A stretch of DNA of 23,233 nt from SURF-25 sp040754255 (GTDB lineage Bacteria > Omnitrophota > Gorgyraeia > Gygaellales > Profunditerraquicolaceae): the NCBI GenBank assembly GCA_040754255.1, contig JBFMDA010000024.1, positions 1 through 23,233 on the forward strand. The letters run 5' to 3'. A program made the translations under genes and the position numbers. The notes under the pieces were generated by a model. That model ran no database searches, was not told the origin of the DNA, and saw nothing but the letters and a program-made list of their open reading frames with translations. Of the stretch, positions 12,849 to 20,950 are shown piece after piece (the first letter of the stretch is position 1; the number at the start of each line of letters is the position of its first letter).

Positions 12849-13996
12849 TGTCCGCTAAGCCTTTCATTTCGATTATCATCCCGGTAAAGAACTTTGAACG
12901 TACTATTGAGAAAACATTCGAATATCTTTTACACGTCGAATATCCTTTTGATGCATGGGAATGGGTGATAGCCGATGGCGGCTCCACGGATAAAACCGTC
13001 GAAATTATCAAAAACTGGCAAAAGAAATACCCTTTTATCAAACTGGTGGAGATACCCAATTGCCCATCGCCCGGGTTTGCCCGTAACAGAGCCCTTGAAG
13101 CGGTGAGGGGCGAGTTTCTTTTCTTTACCGATGCCGATTGCGCCCCCGACAAGAACTGGATCAATGAAATGCTCAGGCATTTTGAGCGCGATCCGAAAAT
13201 TGCCGCAGTCGGAGGAGAAGTATATACCTTAAAAGTAGATCCTGAGAATTTAGTAGAGGCATGGTGCCAGCACTTCCGCTTTAACATGGTTGCCCCCCGC
13301 TATGGTTTTATTCAAGAAGGGTATTATCCCGAGTTCCCCAAACAGCCAAGGCCTACGGATGTCGTCGGGCATAAAGGATATTTCTTTGGGACTTGTAATG
13401 TCGCCTACCGTAGGAGTGCTATGCAGGAAATCGGGGCACGGTTCTGGGATAGGCCTACCGGAGAAGATATGGATTTAAGTTACCAGCACCGCTCTAAAGG
13501 CTGGAAATTTTATTTTGCGCCGAAAGCCAAAGTCGACCATATGCACCGGGCAGACCTTACGTCTTTAAGAAAGGTATGGGTTACCTATGGCCAGGCGCAC
13601 ATGCCGCTGCTTGATAAATACATACAAAAAAGAGGAATCGAGGTTATTTTGCAATTTTTAAAAGGCGCTCCCTCGTTTATCCTGCCTTTTCCTCTGCGTG
13701 GGTTTGTGTACATAGGCAATTTCCATCTCATGCATATATTCGGCATCCTGACTCTGCTGGGGTTGGTGGCAAGTTTTCTTGTACCCGGCCCAGGCATACA
13801 GATAGCCACGCTTATAGCGTTTACACTCACGCTCTATTTCATTTACCAATATGTAAAATGGAATTTTGACATGGAGCCGAAGAATAAATTTTTTTCGTGG
13901 TGCAAAATGAAATATTTAACAAACCTCAGTTTTATCCAAGGGGGCTTAAAGGATTTCGCAAAATATAAAATACTTTGCGTAGAGCCAAGTTTTTAG
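12848..13996 (+). CDS. Membrane-anchored family 2 glycosyltransferase
   Basis: A 382-residue GT-A fold glycosyltransferase. ISIIIPVKN opens the nucleotide-binding half, IADGGSTDKT (41-50) is the typical second motif, and FTDADCAP (93-100) holds the DxD metal site (Asp95, Asp97). GEDMDLSYQHRSKGW supplies the acidic catalytic region. Three hydrophobic stretches after residue 260 (around FILPFPLRGFVYIG, LMHIFGILTLLGLVASFLV and IATLIAFTLTLYFIYQYV) anchor it to the membrane. It likely transfers a sugar to a lipid carrier or surface polysaccharide; donor and acceptor are unknown. ATG 12848 overlaps the pyrK stop by one base and has GGAGG eight bases upstream. Its place between pyrK and pyrD is unusual, because those two products form one complex. 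Confidence 0.87.
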   Translation: MSAKPFISIIIPVKNFERTIEKTFEYLLHVEYPFDAWEWVIADGGSTDKTVEIIKNWQKKYPFIKLVEIPNCPSPGFARNRALEAVRGEFLFFTDADCAPDKNWINEMLRHFERDPKIAAVGGEVYTLKVDPENLVEAWCQHFRFNMVAPRYGFIQEGYYPEFPKQPRPTDVVGHKGYFFGTCNVAYRRSAMQEIGARFWDRPTGEDMDLSYQHRSKGWKFYFAPKAKVDHMHRADLTSLRKVWVTYGQAHMPLLDKYIQKRGIEVILQFLKGAPSFILPFPLRGFVYIGNFHLMHIFGILTLLGLVASFLVPGPGIQIATLIAFTLTLYFIYQYVKWNFDMEPKNKFFSWCKMKYLTNLSFIQGGLKDFAKYKILCVEPSF

Positions 13997-14000
13997 TGAG

Positions 14001-14046
14001 GCGTTCAGCGTGATGCGTACGGAGTACGGCGCGTAACGCCGAACGC
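14001..14046. repeat. REP-like nested palindrome
   Basis: An 11-base arm (GCGTTCAGCGT, 14001-14011) pairs with ACGCCGAACGC (14036-14046) with one mismatch. Within the loop a second perfect hairpin, CGTAC-GGA-GTACG, lies at 14016-14028. The next 20 bases repeat the ACGC/GCAT theme. There is no T tract, so this is not an intrinsic terminator. It resembles repetitive extragenic palindromes, but only one copy is present in the window. Confidence 0.6.
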
Positions 14047-14085
14047 TACACGCATAACGCAATACGGACTTATAGAGGAGGTCGC

Positions 14086-14445
14086 ATGAGCTCATTGCTG
14101 TATATACTATTGGGACTTGTAGCGGGCGTCTTCGGCGGGATGTTTGGCATTGGCGGGGGCTCTATTTTGATTCCGGCGCTGGTATTTGTATGCGGCTTAA
14201 GCCAGCACCAGGCGCAAGGGACTACTTTGGCAGCCATGGTGCCGCCTATAGGCCTTTTGGCAGCTATGCGCTACTATTACGCGGGGAACGTCAAGCTCTC
14301 CATTGCCGCGTGTATCTGCGCAGGGTTTTTTGTAGGCGGCCTGCTTGGCGCAAACCTGGTTCAGAATATTTCCGACCCGCTCTTAAAGAAAATGTTCGGC
14401 GTTTTTCTGCTGTTGGTGTCACTTAACATGATCCTTTCGAAATGA
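14086..14445 (+). CDS. Half-size TSUP (TauE/SafE) family permease
   Basis: The 119 residues correspond to one repeat of the TauE/SafE/TSUP transporter family, whose usual members have two repeats and about 250 residues. The start LLGLVAGVFGGMFGIGGGSILIPALVF holds the glycine-rich family signature. QGTTLAAMVPPIGLLAA, then GFFVGGLLGANLVQNIS and a last helix, complete four membrane segments. It has a strong ribosome-binding site (GAGGAGG, 14075-14081) and its stop overlaps the pyrD start as ATGA. Because both ends look natural, it is more likely a genuine half-size form that pairs to make a full channel than a fragment. The family moves sulfur-containing or organic anions; the substrate here is unknown. 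Confidence 0.82.
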   Translation: MSSLLYILLGLVAGVFGGMFGIGGGSILIPALVFVCGLSQHQAQGTTLAAMVPPIGLLAAMRYYYAGNVKLSIAACICAGFFVGGLLGANLVQNISDPLLKKMFGVFLLLVSLNMILSK

Positions 14446-15386
14446 AAATGCAGCCAAAACTCGATATCACCATAGGAACGCTTAGGTTAAAAAACCCGGT
14501 AATGGTTGCGTCAGGCACGTTTGGGTATGCCGAAGAGTTTAAGGATTACATGGACCTGAAGAAACTGGGCGCTATTGTCACCAAGACGATTACGTTAAGG
14601 CCGCGCCAGGGGAATCCTGTACCCAGGACATGCGAAACGCCCGCAGGCATGCTTAATTCGATCGGTTTGGAAAACCCCGGTATAGATGCCTTCCTACACA
14701 AGAAACTCTCTCTTTTTAAAAAAATCGGCGTGCCAATTATTGTGAGCATTGCCTCACAATCATCGCCCGATGAGTTTGTTGCCCTGGCAGAACGCTTAGA
14801 CAGTATCGAGGCGGTTTCAGGCATTGAATTAAATATTTCTTGTCCGAACCTCAAAAACGGCACCTTAAGGAGGGTCTCTCATGCGTTGATCGCACAGGAT
14901 GTGCGGGCAACGCAACGGTTGGTGAGGATGGTACGCAGGGTAACCAAGAAAATGCTTATTACTAAACTTTCTCCCAATGTTACTTGCATTACTGATATCG
15001 CCGAGGCAGCCGAGGATGCAGGCAGCGATGCGCTGTCATTGATTAATACCTTGACTGCCATGGGTATTGATGTGGCAACACGCTCCCCGAAGATTGCCGC
15101 TGTCACCGCAGGATTAAGCGGCCCGGCAATCAGGCCGGTAGCAGTAAGAATGGTCTGGGAGGTGTATAAGAAAGTCAAAATTCCTCTTATTGGGATGGGC
15201 GGCATAACCGATACGGCAAGCGCGTTGGAATTTTTTATTGCCGGCGCAAGCGCCATAAGCGTAGGCACGGGAAATTTCGTGAACCCGAATGCAAGCGTAG
15301 AGATAATCGACGGCATCAGGCAATATCTGATAACACACAATCTGCGCTCGATTAAAAAATTGGTCGGGTCTTTACTATGCAAATAA
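14442..15386 (+). CDS. pyrD: Dihydroorotate dehydrogenase, class 1B catalytic subunit
   Basis: This 314-residue FMN barrel oxidises dihydroorotate to orotate in the cytoplasm. FMN and substrate contacts include ASGTFGYAEE (23-32), KTITLRPRQGNPVPR and NSIGLENPG. ELNISCPNLKNG (129-140) contains Cys134, the catalytic base of class 1 enzymes. The phosphate-binding end shows IGMGGI and ISVGTGNF. The presence of pyrK in the same cluster supports the NAD-linked 1B type over fumarate- or quinone-linked types. Its ATG overlaps the TSUP stop by four bases, and its last ten bases overlap pyrF. A second in-frame ATG at 14448 is an alternative start. Confidence 0.95.
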   Translation: MKMQPKLDITIGTLRLKNPVMVASGTFGYAEEFKDYMDLKKLGAIVTKTITLRPRQGNPVPRTCETPAGMLNSIGLENPGIDAFLHKKLSLFKKIGVPIIVSIASQSSPDEFVALAERLDSIEAVSGIELNISCPNLKNGTLRRVSHALIAQDVRATQRLVRMVRRVTKKMLITKLSPNVTCITDIAEAAEDAGSDALSLINTLTAMGIDVATRSPKIAAVTAGLSGPAIRPVAVRMVWEVYKKVKIPLIGMGGITDTASALEFFIAGASAISVGTGNFVNPNASVEIIDGIRQYLITHNLRSIKKLVGSLLCK

Positions 15387-16072
15387 TAAAAGATAAGCTT
15401 ATTGTTGCCCTGGACGTCGATACCCTCACGCAGGCAGAGCGGTTCGTGGATATCCTCTGCCCCCAGGTAAAACTTTTTAAGGTAGGCAGTCAGCTTTTTA
15501 CCGCCCATGGGCCAGAGGCAATAAAAATGATCGGCGCAAAGGGCGGCAGGGTCTTTTTGGACCTCAAATTGTATGATATCCCCAATACCGTCAAGAATGC
15601 CGTGTATACTGGCGTTTCTCAACAGCCGGTTTTTATGATGACGGTACACACCGAAGGCGGGATAGAAATGATGCGCCGTGCTTCAGAGGGGGCTGCGCAA
15701 AGGGCGGCAGAGCTAAAAATCGAAAGACCCTTTATTGTAGGAGTGACTGTGTTAACGAGCGCTACAAACACCGCTGCCACATTAAGCGAAGTTGTAAAAA
15801 GGGCTCTCACAGCCAAAGATGCCGGCTTAGACGGCGTTGTCTGTTCGGTGCATGAGGCATCCGAGGTGAGAAAACACTGCGGGAAGGATTTTATTATAGT
15901 TACCCCTGGCATACGGCCTCAAGGCGCTGAGCCGCTTGATCAGAAACGCGTTGCCACTGCCCAGGACGCAATGCAGGCGGGTGCCAATTTTATTGTCGTG
16001 GGCAGGCCTATTTTAGAGGCGAATGACCCGCTTGCCGTTGCAGAGGAACTATTGAGTTCCTGCCGCGCGTAA
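15377..16072 (+). CDS. pyrF: Orotidine 5'-phosphate decarboxylase
   Basis: A 231-residue TIM barrel that converts OMP to UMP, the last step of the pathway. LIVALDVD opens with Asp13. FLDLKLYDIPNT (60-71) carries the charged network Asp62, Lys64 and Asp67 (with the D-x-K-x-x-D-I-P-N-T signature). VTPGIRPQG and IVVGRPI near the C-terminus bind the phosphate. The length is standard for the group typified by E. coli and Bacillus. It overlaps pyrD by ten bases, which implies coupled translation. The promoter of the ATPase operon lies within its last codons. Confidence 0.96.
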   Translation: MQIIKDKLIVALDVDTLTQAERFVDILCPQVKLFKVGSQLFTAHGPEAIKMIGAKGGRVFLDLKLYDIPNTVKNAVYTGVSQQPVFMMTVHTEGGIEMMRRASEGAAQRAAELKIERPFIVGVTVLTSATNTAATLSEVVKRALTAKDAGLDGVVCSVHEASEVRKHCGKDFIIVTPGIRPQGAEPLDQKRVATAQDAMQAGANFIVVGRPILEANDPLAVAEELLSSCRA

Positions 16073-16080
16073 TATATAAT
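16052..16080 (+). promoter_or_regulatory. Promoter of the V-type ATPase operon, inside the pyrF end
   Basis: TTGAGT (16052-16057) and a perfect TATAAT (16075-16080) are 17 bases apart. The expected start near 16087 precedes the first ATPase gene by about 25 bases. It would let the ATPase genes be expressed apart from the pyrimidine genes. Confidence 0.65.
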
Positions 16081-16111
16081 CTATTGAAGTCGTTGGAAAG
16101 AGAGAGAGAAG

Positions 16112-16720
16112 ATGGCAGAGGATATCAGGAGTTTGATAGAGAAGATACAAAAAGAAGGCGTGAACGCTGCCGAGGAAAAGGCCAGGGCGATAGAAGAAGA
16201 GGCCAACCGCCACGCCAAAGAGATTATGGCCCAGGCACGCAAAGAGGCAGAAAGAATCGTTGCTGAGGCAAAAGATAAGGCAGGCAAATCGCAAGAGAGC
16301 GCTAAGGTTTTGCTTCAACAGGCAGGCAGGGACTTACTCCTTGCGTTACGAGAAGAGATTGGTGCTATGCTCTCAAGGCTTGTTGAGGCAAGAGTGCAGG
16401 AATCGCTCACTCCGCATGAGTTGGCCAGAATCATTACTTTTCTGATTAAGGAACATAAGGAAAAAGAGTCTTCGGAAGTCGTGCTCCAGCTCAATAAAGA
16501 GGATATGAAAAAACTCCAGGAAGGTTTATTGGGAGAATTGAAAGAAAGCCTCAAGAAAGGGGTAGCGTTGAGGCCCTCGGAAGATATCCGGGCAGGGTTT
16601 ATCATCAGTTTTGACGGGGGGAAATCCCATTTTGACTTCACGGACAAGGCCCTTGCCGGCTATATAGGCTCCTACCTTAAGCCTAGGCTCGGCGAGATCC
16701 TCAAAGAAGCCACTTCTTAA
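16112..16720 (+). CDS. atpE: V-type ATP synthase subunit E (peripheral stalk)
   Basis: A 202-residue protein with the two-part structure of subunit E. A long alanine- and charge-rich coiled coil (about 5-75; NAAEEKARAIEEEANRHAKE and onward) is followed by a globular C-terminal domain that contacts the A3B3 head. EDIRAGFIISFDGGKSHFDFT and the IGSYLKPRLGEIL end are typical. It is part of the stator that resists torque in the rotary motor. It is first in the operon, behind its own promoter and a purine-rich AGAGAGAG stretch. The next gene begins right after its stop codon. Note that this subunit is not the F-type epsilon. Confidence 0.9.
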   Translation: MAEDIRSLIEKIQKEGVNAAEEKARAIEEEANRHAKEIMAQARKEAERIVAEAKDKAGKSQESAKVLLQQAGRDLLLALREEIGAMLSRLVEARVQESLTPHELARIITFLIKEHKEKESSEVVLQLNKEDMKKLQEGLLGELKESLKKGVALRPSEDIRAGFIISFDGGKSHFDFTDKALAGYIGSYLKPRLGEILKEATS

Positions 16721-16723
16721 GTG

Positions 16724-17275
16724 ATGCCTGCATACTATACCTATTTACTCTCGAGTCTACCGATGTTGCATTTTGGTGCCAAGCCGCCTTTCTCATACGA
16801 GAAATTCATAGAGACGTGCAGTGAGTCTGTGGATGAAAAAGATATTGCCGTACTTAAGACGCTTGCCATGCGTCAAGACACGCAAGCCGGGCCAGGGCAG
16901 GCTATATTAAAAAAATGGCACGATTTCGAGGTAGCATTAGGCAATGAATTGGTAAAACTAAGGGCAGGCCGCAAGAAACTGGACCCCTCCAAATACCTGC
17001 GCCGCGATAGCGCAGTGATAGATTCACGCATCAACCACATTGCCATGAATGCCTATAAAAATACCTCGCCCCTTGAAGCGGAGAAGATACTGGACCAGGG
17101 CCGCTGGCAGATGTATGATGAATTCTCAGCCGGCCATTATTTCGATATTGAGGCGCTCATAGTGTACGGCTTGAAATTATTATTACTTATACGCTGGGAA
17201 AAAATCCGCACTAGTGATAAGGGAAAACTCCTTGAGGCGCTATTGCGTGAGAGCGAACCTATAAAGAAGGATTAG
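16724..17275 (+). CDS. DUF2764 family protein of V-ATPase operons
   Basis: The 183 residues begin MPAYYTYLLSSLPML, the characteristic start of DUF2764 proteins, which occur between subunits E and A in chlamydial and related V-ATPase operons. The rest is mostly helical, with a conserved-looking stretch IDSRINHIAMNAYKN and a later GRWQMYDEFSAGHYFDIEALIVYGLKLLLLIRWEKI. The position, and the absence of a recognisable subunit C gene here, suggest that it takes the part of subunit C, the link between rotor and membrane ring. That role is inference. GTG 16721 directly precedes ATG 16724 in the same frame; I chose the ATG. No membrane helix is evident. Confidence 0.8.
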   Translation: MPAYYTYLLSSLPMLHFGAKPPFSYEKFIETCSESVDEKDIAVLKTLAMRQDTQAGPGQAILKKWHDFEVALGNELVKLRAGRKKLDPSKYLRRDSAVIDSRINHIAMNAYKNTSPLEAEKILDQGRWQMYDEFSAGHYFDIEALIVYGLKLLLLIRWEKIRTSDKGKLLEALLRESEPIKKD

Positions 17276-17288
17276 GGAAAGAGGCGCT

Positions 17289-19025
17289 ATGGTGACGAAA
17301 AGGACAGGGCGTATTACCAAAATAAGCGGTAACATGATCACTGCTTATTTTGATACCTTTGCCGTGCAAAACGAGGTTGCCTATATCATACATGGCCAGG
17401 AACGCCTTAAATCGGAAGTAATTCGCATCAGGGGCAATCTCGCGGAAATGCAGGTATATGAAAGTACTACCGGTTTAAAAATAGGGGAGGAAGTCGAATT
17501 TAGCGATGAGCTTCTTTCCGTTGAGCTTGGGCCGGGCCTGCTTGGGCAGATATTTGATGGCCTGGAAAACCCCCTTCCTCTTATTGCCCAGAAGCACGGG
17601 TTTTTCTTAACGCGGGGCATATATCTTAAACCCCTGGCCGATGAATCACAATGGGAATTTACCCCGCTTGCCAAGGCAGGCGATATAGTCAGACCGTCGG
17701 ATAAGCTCGGCTTTGTTACGGAAAAGATATTGAAGCACTATATCATGGTGCCGTTTCATTTGCACGGCACTGCCGAGGTAGAAAGTATTGTGGCGCGCGG
17801 TAACTATAATTTGACACACCCGGTTGCGCGGCTTAAAGACGCAAATGGCAAGAGCCAGGAAGTATTTCTTACACAGACATGGCCGGTAAAGATCCCGATT
17901 CAGGCATACGCGGAAAAACTTAAACCTCAAGAACCCCTGGTAACCAAGATGAGGTTAATTGATTCTTTATTTCCCACGGCCAAAGGCGGGACGTATTGCA
18001 TCCCGGGGCCGTTTGGCGCAGGCAAAACCGTGCTTCAGCAGCTGACTAGCCGCCATGCCGAAGTGGACGTCGTCGTTATTGCGGCGTGCGGTGAACGCGC
18101 AGGGGAAGTTGTAGAAACACTAAAAACCTTCCCTTCTATCATCGACCCAAAGACCAATAAGCCTTTAAGTGACCGGACCGTGATTATCTGTAACACAAGT
18201 TCTATGCCTGTTGCGGCGAGAGAATCAAGCGTCTACACTGCGGTTACCATTGCCGAGTATTACCGCCAGATGGGATTAGACGTATTGCTCTTGGCTGATT
18301 CGACTTCCCGATGGGCGCAGGCGATGAGGGAAATGTCAGGCAGGCTTGAAGAGATACCGGGGGAAGAAGCGTTCCCCGCATATCTTGAATCCCGTATCGC
18401 CTCGTTTTATGAGCGGGCAGGCGCAGTCAGGCTTTATGATGGAAGCACCGGCTCAGTGACCATCGGGGGCACAGTCAGCCCTGCCGGAGGAAATTTTGAG
18501 GAGCCGGTTACGCAGGCAACGCTCAAAGTGGTAGGCGCCTTTCACGGGCTTTCCAGGGAACGCTCTGATGCCAGGCGCTATCCTGCGATTGACCCGTTGA
18601 TCTCCTGGTCGAAGTACAAGAGTTTTATTGACGAGACGCAGATGAAGAAGGGACATGCCATCTTGCGTAAAAGCCATGACGTTGCCCAGATGATGAAGGT
18701 CATCGGTGAAGAGGGCACTTCGCTTGCGGACTTTGTCGATTATTTAAAAGGCGAATTTTTCGATTTTGTGTATCTACAGCAAAATGCCTTTGATCCGGTT
18801 GATGAAGCAACGCCGCAGGAGAGGCAGAAACACATTTTTAATTTTATCTATCAGATTCTTGAAGCGGAGCTCGTATTCCAGGATAAAGAAAATGCGCGGC
18901 AGTTTTTTCAGAAATTGAGGCAGGAGTTCCGCAGTTGGAATTCTGCTGCGTGGCAGAGCCATGAGTTTGCGCAATTCGAGAAGGAAACAACTGACCTTAT
19001 CGCAACACAGCGCAAGCCCTCATAA
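17289..19025 (+). CDS. atpA: V-type ATP synthase catalytic subunit A
   Basis: The catalytic subunit, 578 residues, of normal length. The N-terminal barrel (RITKISGNMITAYF) is followed by the A-type-specific insert (about 110-200) and the nucleotide-binding domain. GPFGAGKT (240-247) is the Walker A loop, with Lys246 and Thr247. CGERAGEV holds the catalytic glutamate region. VLLLADSTSRWAQAMRE is the Walker B region, and GSVTIGGTVSPAGGNFEEPVTQ is the subunit A signature. Three copies alternate with subunit B in the head and make or split ATP as the rotor turns. It starts 13 bases after the DUF2764 gene, with AAAGAGG upstream. No key residue is missing. Confidence 0.97.
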   Translation: MVTKRTGRITKISGNMITAYFDTFAVQNEVAYIIHGQERLKSEVIRIRGNLAEMQVYESTTGLKIGEEVEFSDELLSVELGPGLLGQIFDGLENPLPLIAQKHGFFLTRGIYLKPLADESQWEFTPLAKAGDIVRPSDKLGFVTEKILKHYIMVPFHLHGTAEVESIVARGNYNLTHPVARLKDANGKSQEVFLTQTWPVKIPIQAYAEKLKPQEPLVTKMRLIDSLFPTAKGGTYCIPGPFGAGKTVLQQLTSRHAEVDVVVIAACGERAGEVVETLKTFPSIIDPKTNKPLSDRTVIICNTSSMPVAARESSVYTAVTIAEYYRQMGLDVLLLADSTSRWAQAMREMSGRLEEIPGEEAFPAYLESRIASFYERAGAVRLYDGSTGSVTIGGTVSPAGGNFEEPVTQATLKVVGAFHGLSRERSDARRYPAIDPLISWSKYKSFIDETQMKKGHAILRKSHDVAQMMKVIGEEGTSLADFVDYLKGEFFDFVYLQQNAFDPVDEATPQERQKHIFNFIYQILEAELVFQDKENARQFFQKLRQEFRSWNSAAWQSHEFAQFEKETTDLIATQRKPS

Positions 19026-19035
19026 TAAGGAAAAA

Positions 19036-20346
19036 ATGCAGAAGGTCTATACAAATATTTTGCAAATAGTCGGAGACGTAATTGTTGTTGAGGCTGAGGG
19101 CGTAGGCTATAGCGAAATTGCCGAAGTCACCACACAGCGCGGTATTTCGCTCGCCCAGGTAATCCGGCTTGAGGGCAAGCGGGTGTACCTGCAGGTATTT
19201 GCCGGAAGCAAAGGCATATCTACCGGAGACAAGGTGCGCTTTTTGGGGCATCCCATGCGTATCGCAAGTGGGGAGAATCTTTTGGGCCGCATTTTTAACG
19301 GCAGCGGTGTTCCGCTTGACCGCGGGCCGGCACTCTCGGAGAATGTGGTGGATATAGGTGGGCCGCCGGTGAATCCCACCAAGAGGATTATTCCCAACAA
19401 GATGATACGTACCGGTATTCCGATGATCGACGTATTTAATTCCCTGGTCGAATCGCAGAAATTGCCGATTTTTTCCATTGCCGGAGAACCGTACAATGAG
19501 CTCTTGGCAAGAATCGCAATCCAGGCAGAAATAGATATACTCATACTCGGCGGGATGGGCTTAAAATACGACGACTTTCTCTTCTTTAGGGATATTCTTC
19601 AAGAACAAGGCGCGCTTTCGCGCTCAGTATTCTTTATTCATACCGCAGCAGACCCGACAGTCGAATGCCTCCTTGTTCCTGATATAAGCCTGGCAGTCGC
19701 AGAGCAATTCGCGCTCAAGGGCAAGCGGGTGTTGGTGCTGTTGACGGACATGACCAATTTCTGCGATGCCCTAAAAGAGATCTCTATTACCATGGAACAG
19801 GTCCCCTCAAACCGCGGTTACCCCGGAGACCTTTATAGCCAGCTGGCAGCGCGATACGAAAAGGCCGTTGATTTCGACACTGCCGGCTCAATTACTATTC
19901 TGGCGGCAACCACCATGCCAGGAGATGACGTCACCCATCCTGTGCCTGACAATACAGGCTATATTACTGAAGGCCAATTCTACCTTAAGGGCAAGGTTAT
20001 CGAGCCCTTCGGCTCCTTAAGCAGGCTCAAGCAACAGGTAAACGGCAAGACCAGGGCCGACCATCGCACTATTATGGATACGATGATACAGTTGTTTGCC
20101 AATTACCGCGAGACGCTTGAAAAGCAATCAATGGGTTTTCAGATGGGCCCTTGGGATAGAAAGCTTCTTAAATACGGCAAGCTTTTTGAAGCGCATATGA
20201 TGTCGCTTGAGGTAAACATCCCCTTAGAGAAAGCGCTGGACCTGGGGTGGGAACTGCTTGCCGAATGTTTTATACCGCAAGAAACCGGTATTAAGAAATC
20301 TATCATTGAGCAGTATTGGCCGAAGCAGGCACATGGCAAGGATTAA
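19036..20346 (+). CDS. atpB: V-type ATP synthase subunit B
   Basis: The non-catalytic head subunit, 436 residues. The N-terminal barrel TNILQIVGDVIVVEAEGV is followed by LLGRIFNGSGVPLD. A nucleotide-like site lacks the Walker A lysine (SIAGEPYNELLARIA), as expected of subunit B. VLVLLTDMTNFCDALKEIS and QVPSNRGYPGDLYSQLAARYEKA are family marks. An in-frame ATG at 18961 would overlap subunit A by 65 bases and add residues foreign to the family. ATG 19036, with AAGG before it, begins the usual N-terminus. The end overlaps subunit D by 14 bases. Confidence 0.95.
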   Translation: MQKVYTNILQIVGDVIVVEAEGVGYSEIAEVTTQRGISLAQVIRLEGKRVYLQVFAGSKGISTGDKVRFLGHPMRIASGENLLGRIFNGSGVPLDRGPALSENVVDIGGPPVNPTKRIIPNKMIRTGIPMIDVFNSLVESQKLPIFSIAGEPYNELLARIAIQAEIDILILGGMGLKYDDFLFFRDILQEQGALSRSVFFIHTAADPTVECLLVPDISLAVAEQFALKGKRVLVLLTDMTNFCDALKEISITMEQVPSNRGYPGDLYSQLAARYEKAVDFDTAGSITILAATTMPGDDVTHPVPDNTGYITEGQFYLKGKVIEPFGSLSRLKQQVNGKTRADHRTIMDTMIQLFANYRETLEKQSMGFQMGPWDRKLLKYGKLFEAHMMSLEVNIPLEKALDLGWELLAECFIPQETGIKKSIIEQYWPKQAHGKD

Positions 20347-20950
20347 ATTTACGAAGGGTGAGCTTAAAAGGACAAGGGATGCCCTCGGGCAGTACGAACG
20401 GTATCTGCCTACGCTGCAGCTTAAGAAACAACAGTTGCAGATGGAAATTCTGCGGCAATTACGGCTGCAGCAGGAAAGGAAAGAGCTCGAAGCGTCAAAA
20501 AGGGGAATGATTGAGGTATGGGCAGGGCTTCTTGCTGACGCGCCCAAAGGCATGGGGGCTTGGATTACGCCGAAAGAAATCCTGATTGCCGCAAGAAATA
20601 TTGCCGGTGTTGACCTGCCTGTTTTTGAGCGCGCTGAATTTGATCCTGCAGAATACGACCTGTTCATTATCCCGCCGTGGGTTGATGCGGCAGTGGATTT
20701 GCTTAGAGGGCTTGTTTCCTTACAACAGGAAATCAAGGTACTCACGCAGGGTGTCAAGGTGTTGAGGGATGAATTACGTATTACCACTCAGCGCGTCAAC
20801 CTTTTTGAAAAGGTGAAAATCCCCCTTGCCAAAGAAACAATCCGCCTGATTAAGATTTATCTAGGGGACCAGATGACCAATGCGGTCGGCCGTAGCAAAA
20901 TGGCCAAAAGGAAGATCGAAGAAATGGTATTGGAAGAGGTAGCAGCATGA
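20333..20950 (+). CDS. atpD: V-type ATP synthase subunit D (central rotor shaft)
   Basis: Of its 205 residues, the first and last thirds are long helices that make the antiparallel coiled-coil shaft inside the head. The start MARIKFTKGELKRTRDALGQYERYLPTLQLKKQQL and the end RVNLFEKVKIPLAKETIRLIKIYLGDQ are typical of subunit D. The longer in-frame start at 20258 lies deep in subunit B and would add a foreign leader, so ATG 20333 is preferred. The stop overlaps the subunit I start as ATGA. It couples rotation of the membrane ring to catalysis. Subunit F, its usual companion in the shaft, is not found in the window. Confidence 0.92.
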   Translation: MARIKFTKGELKRTRDALGQYERYLPTLQLKKQQLQMEILRQLRLQQERKELEASKRGMIEVWAGLLADAPKGMGAWITPKEILIAARNIAGVDLPVFERAEFDPAEYDLFIIPPWVDAAVDLLRGLVSLQQEIKVLTQGVKVLRDELRITTQRVNLFEKVKIPLAKETIRLIKIYLGDQMTNAVGRSKMAKRKIEEMVLEEVAA

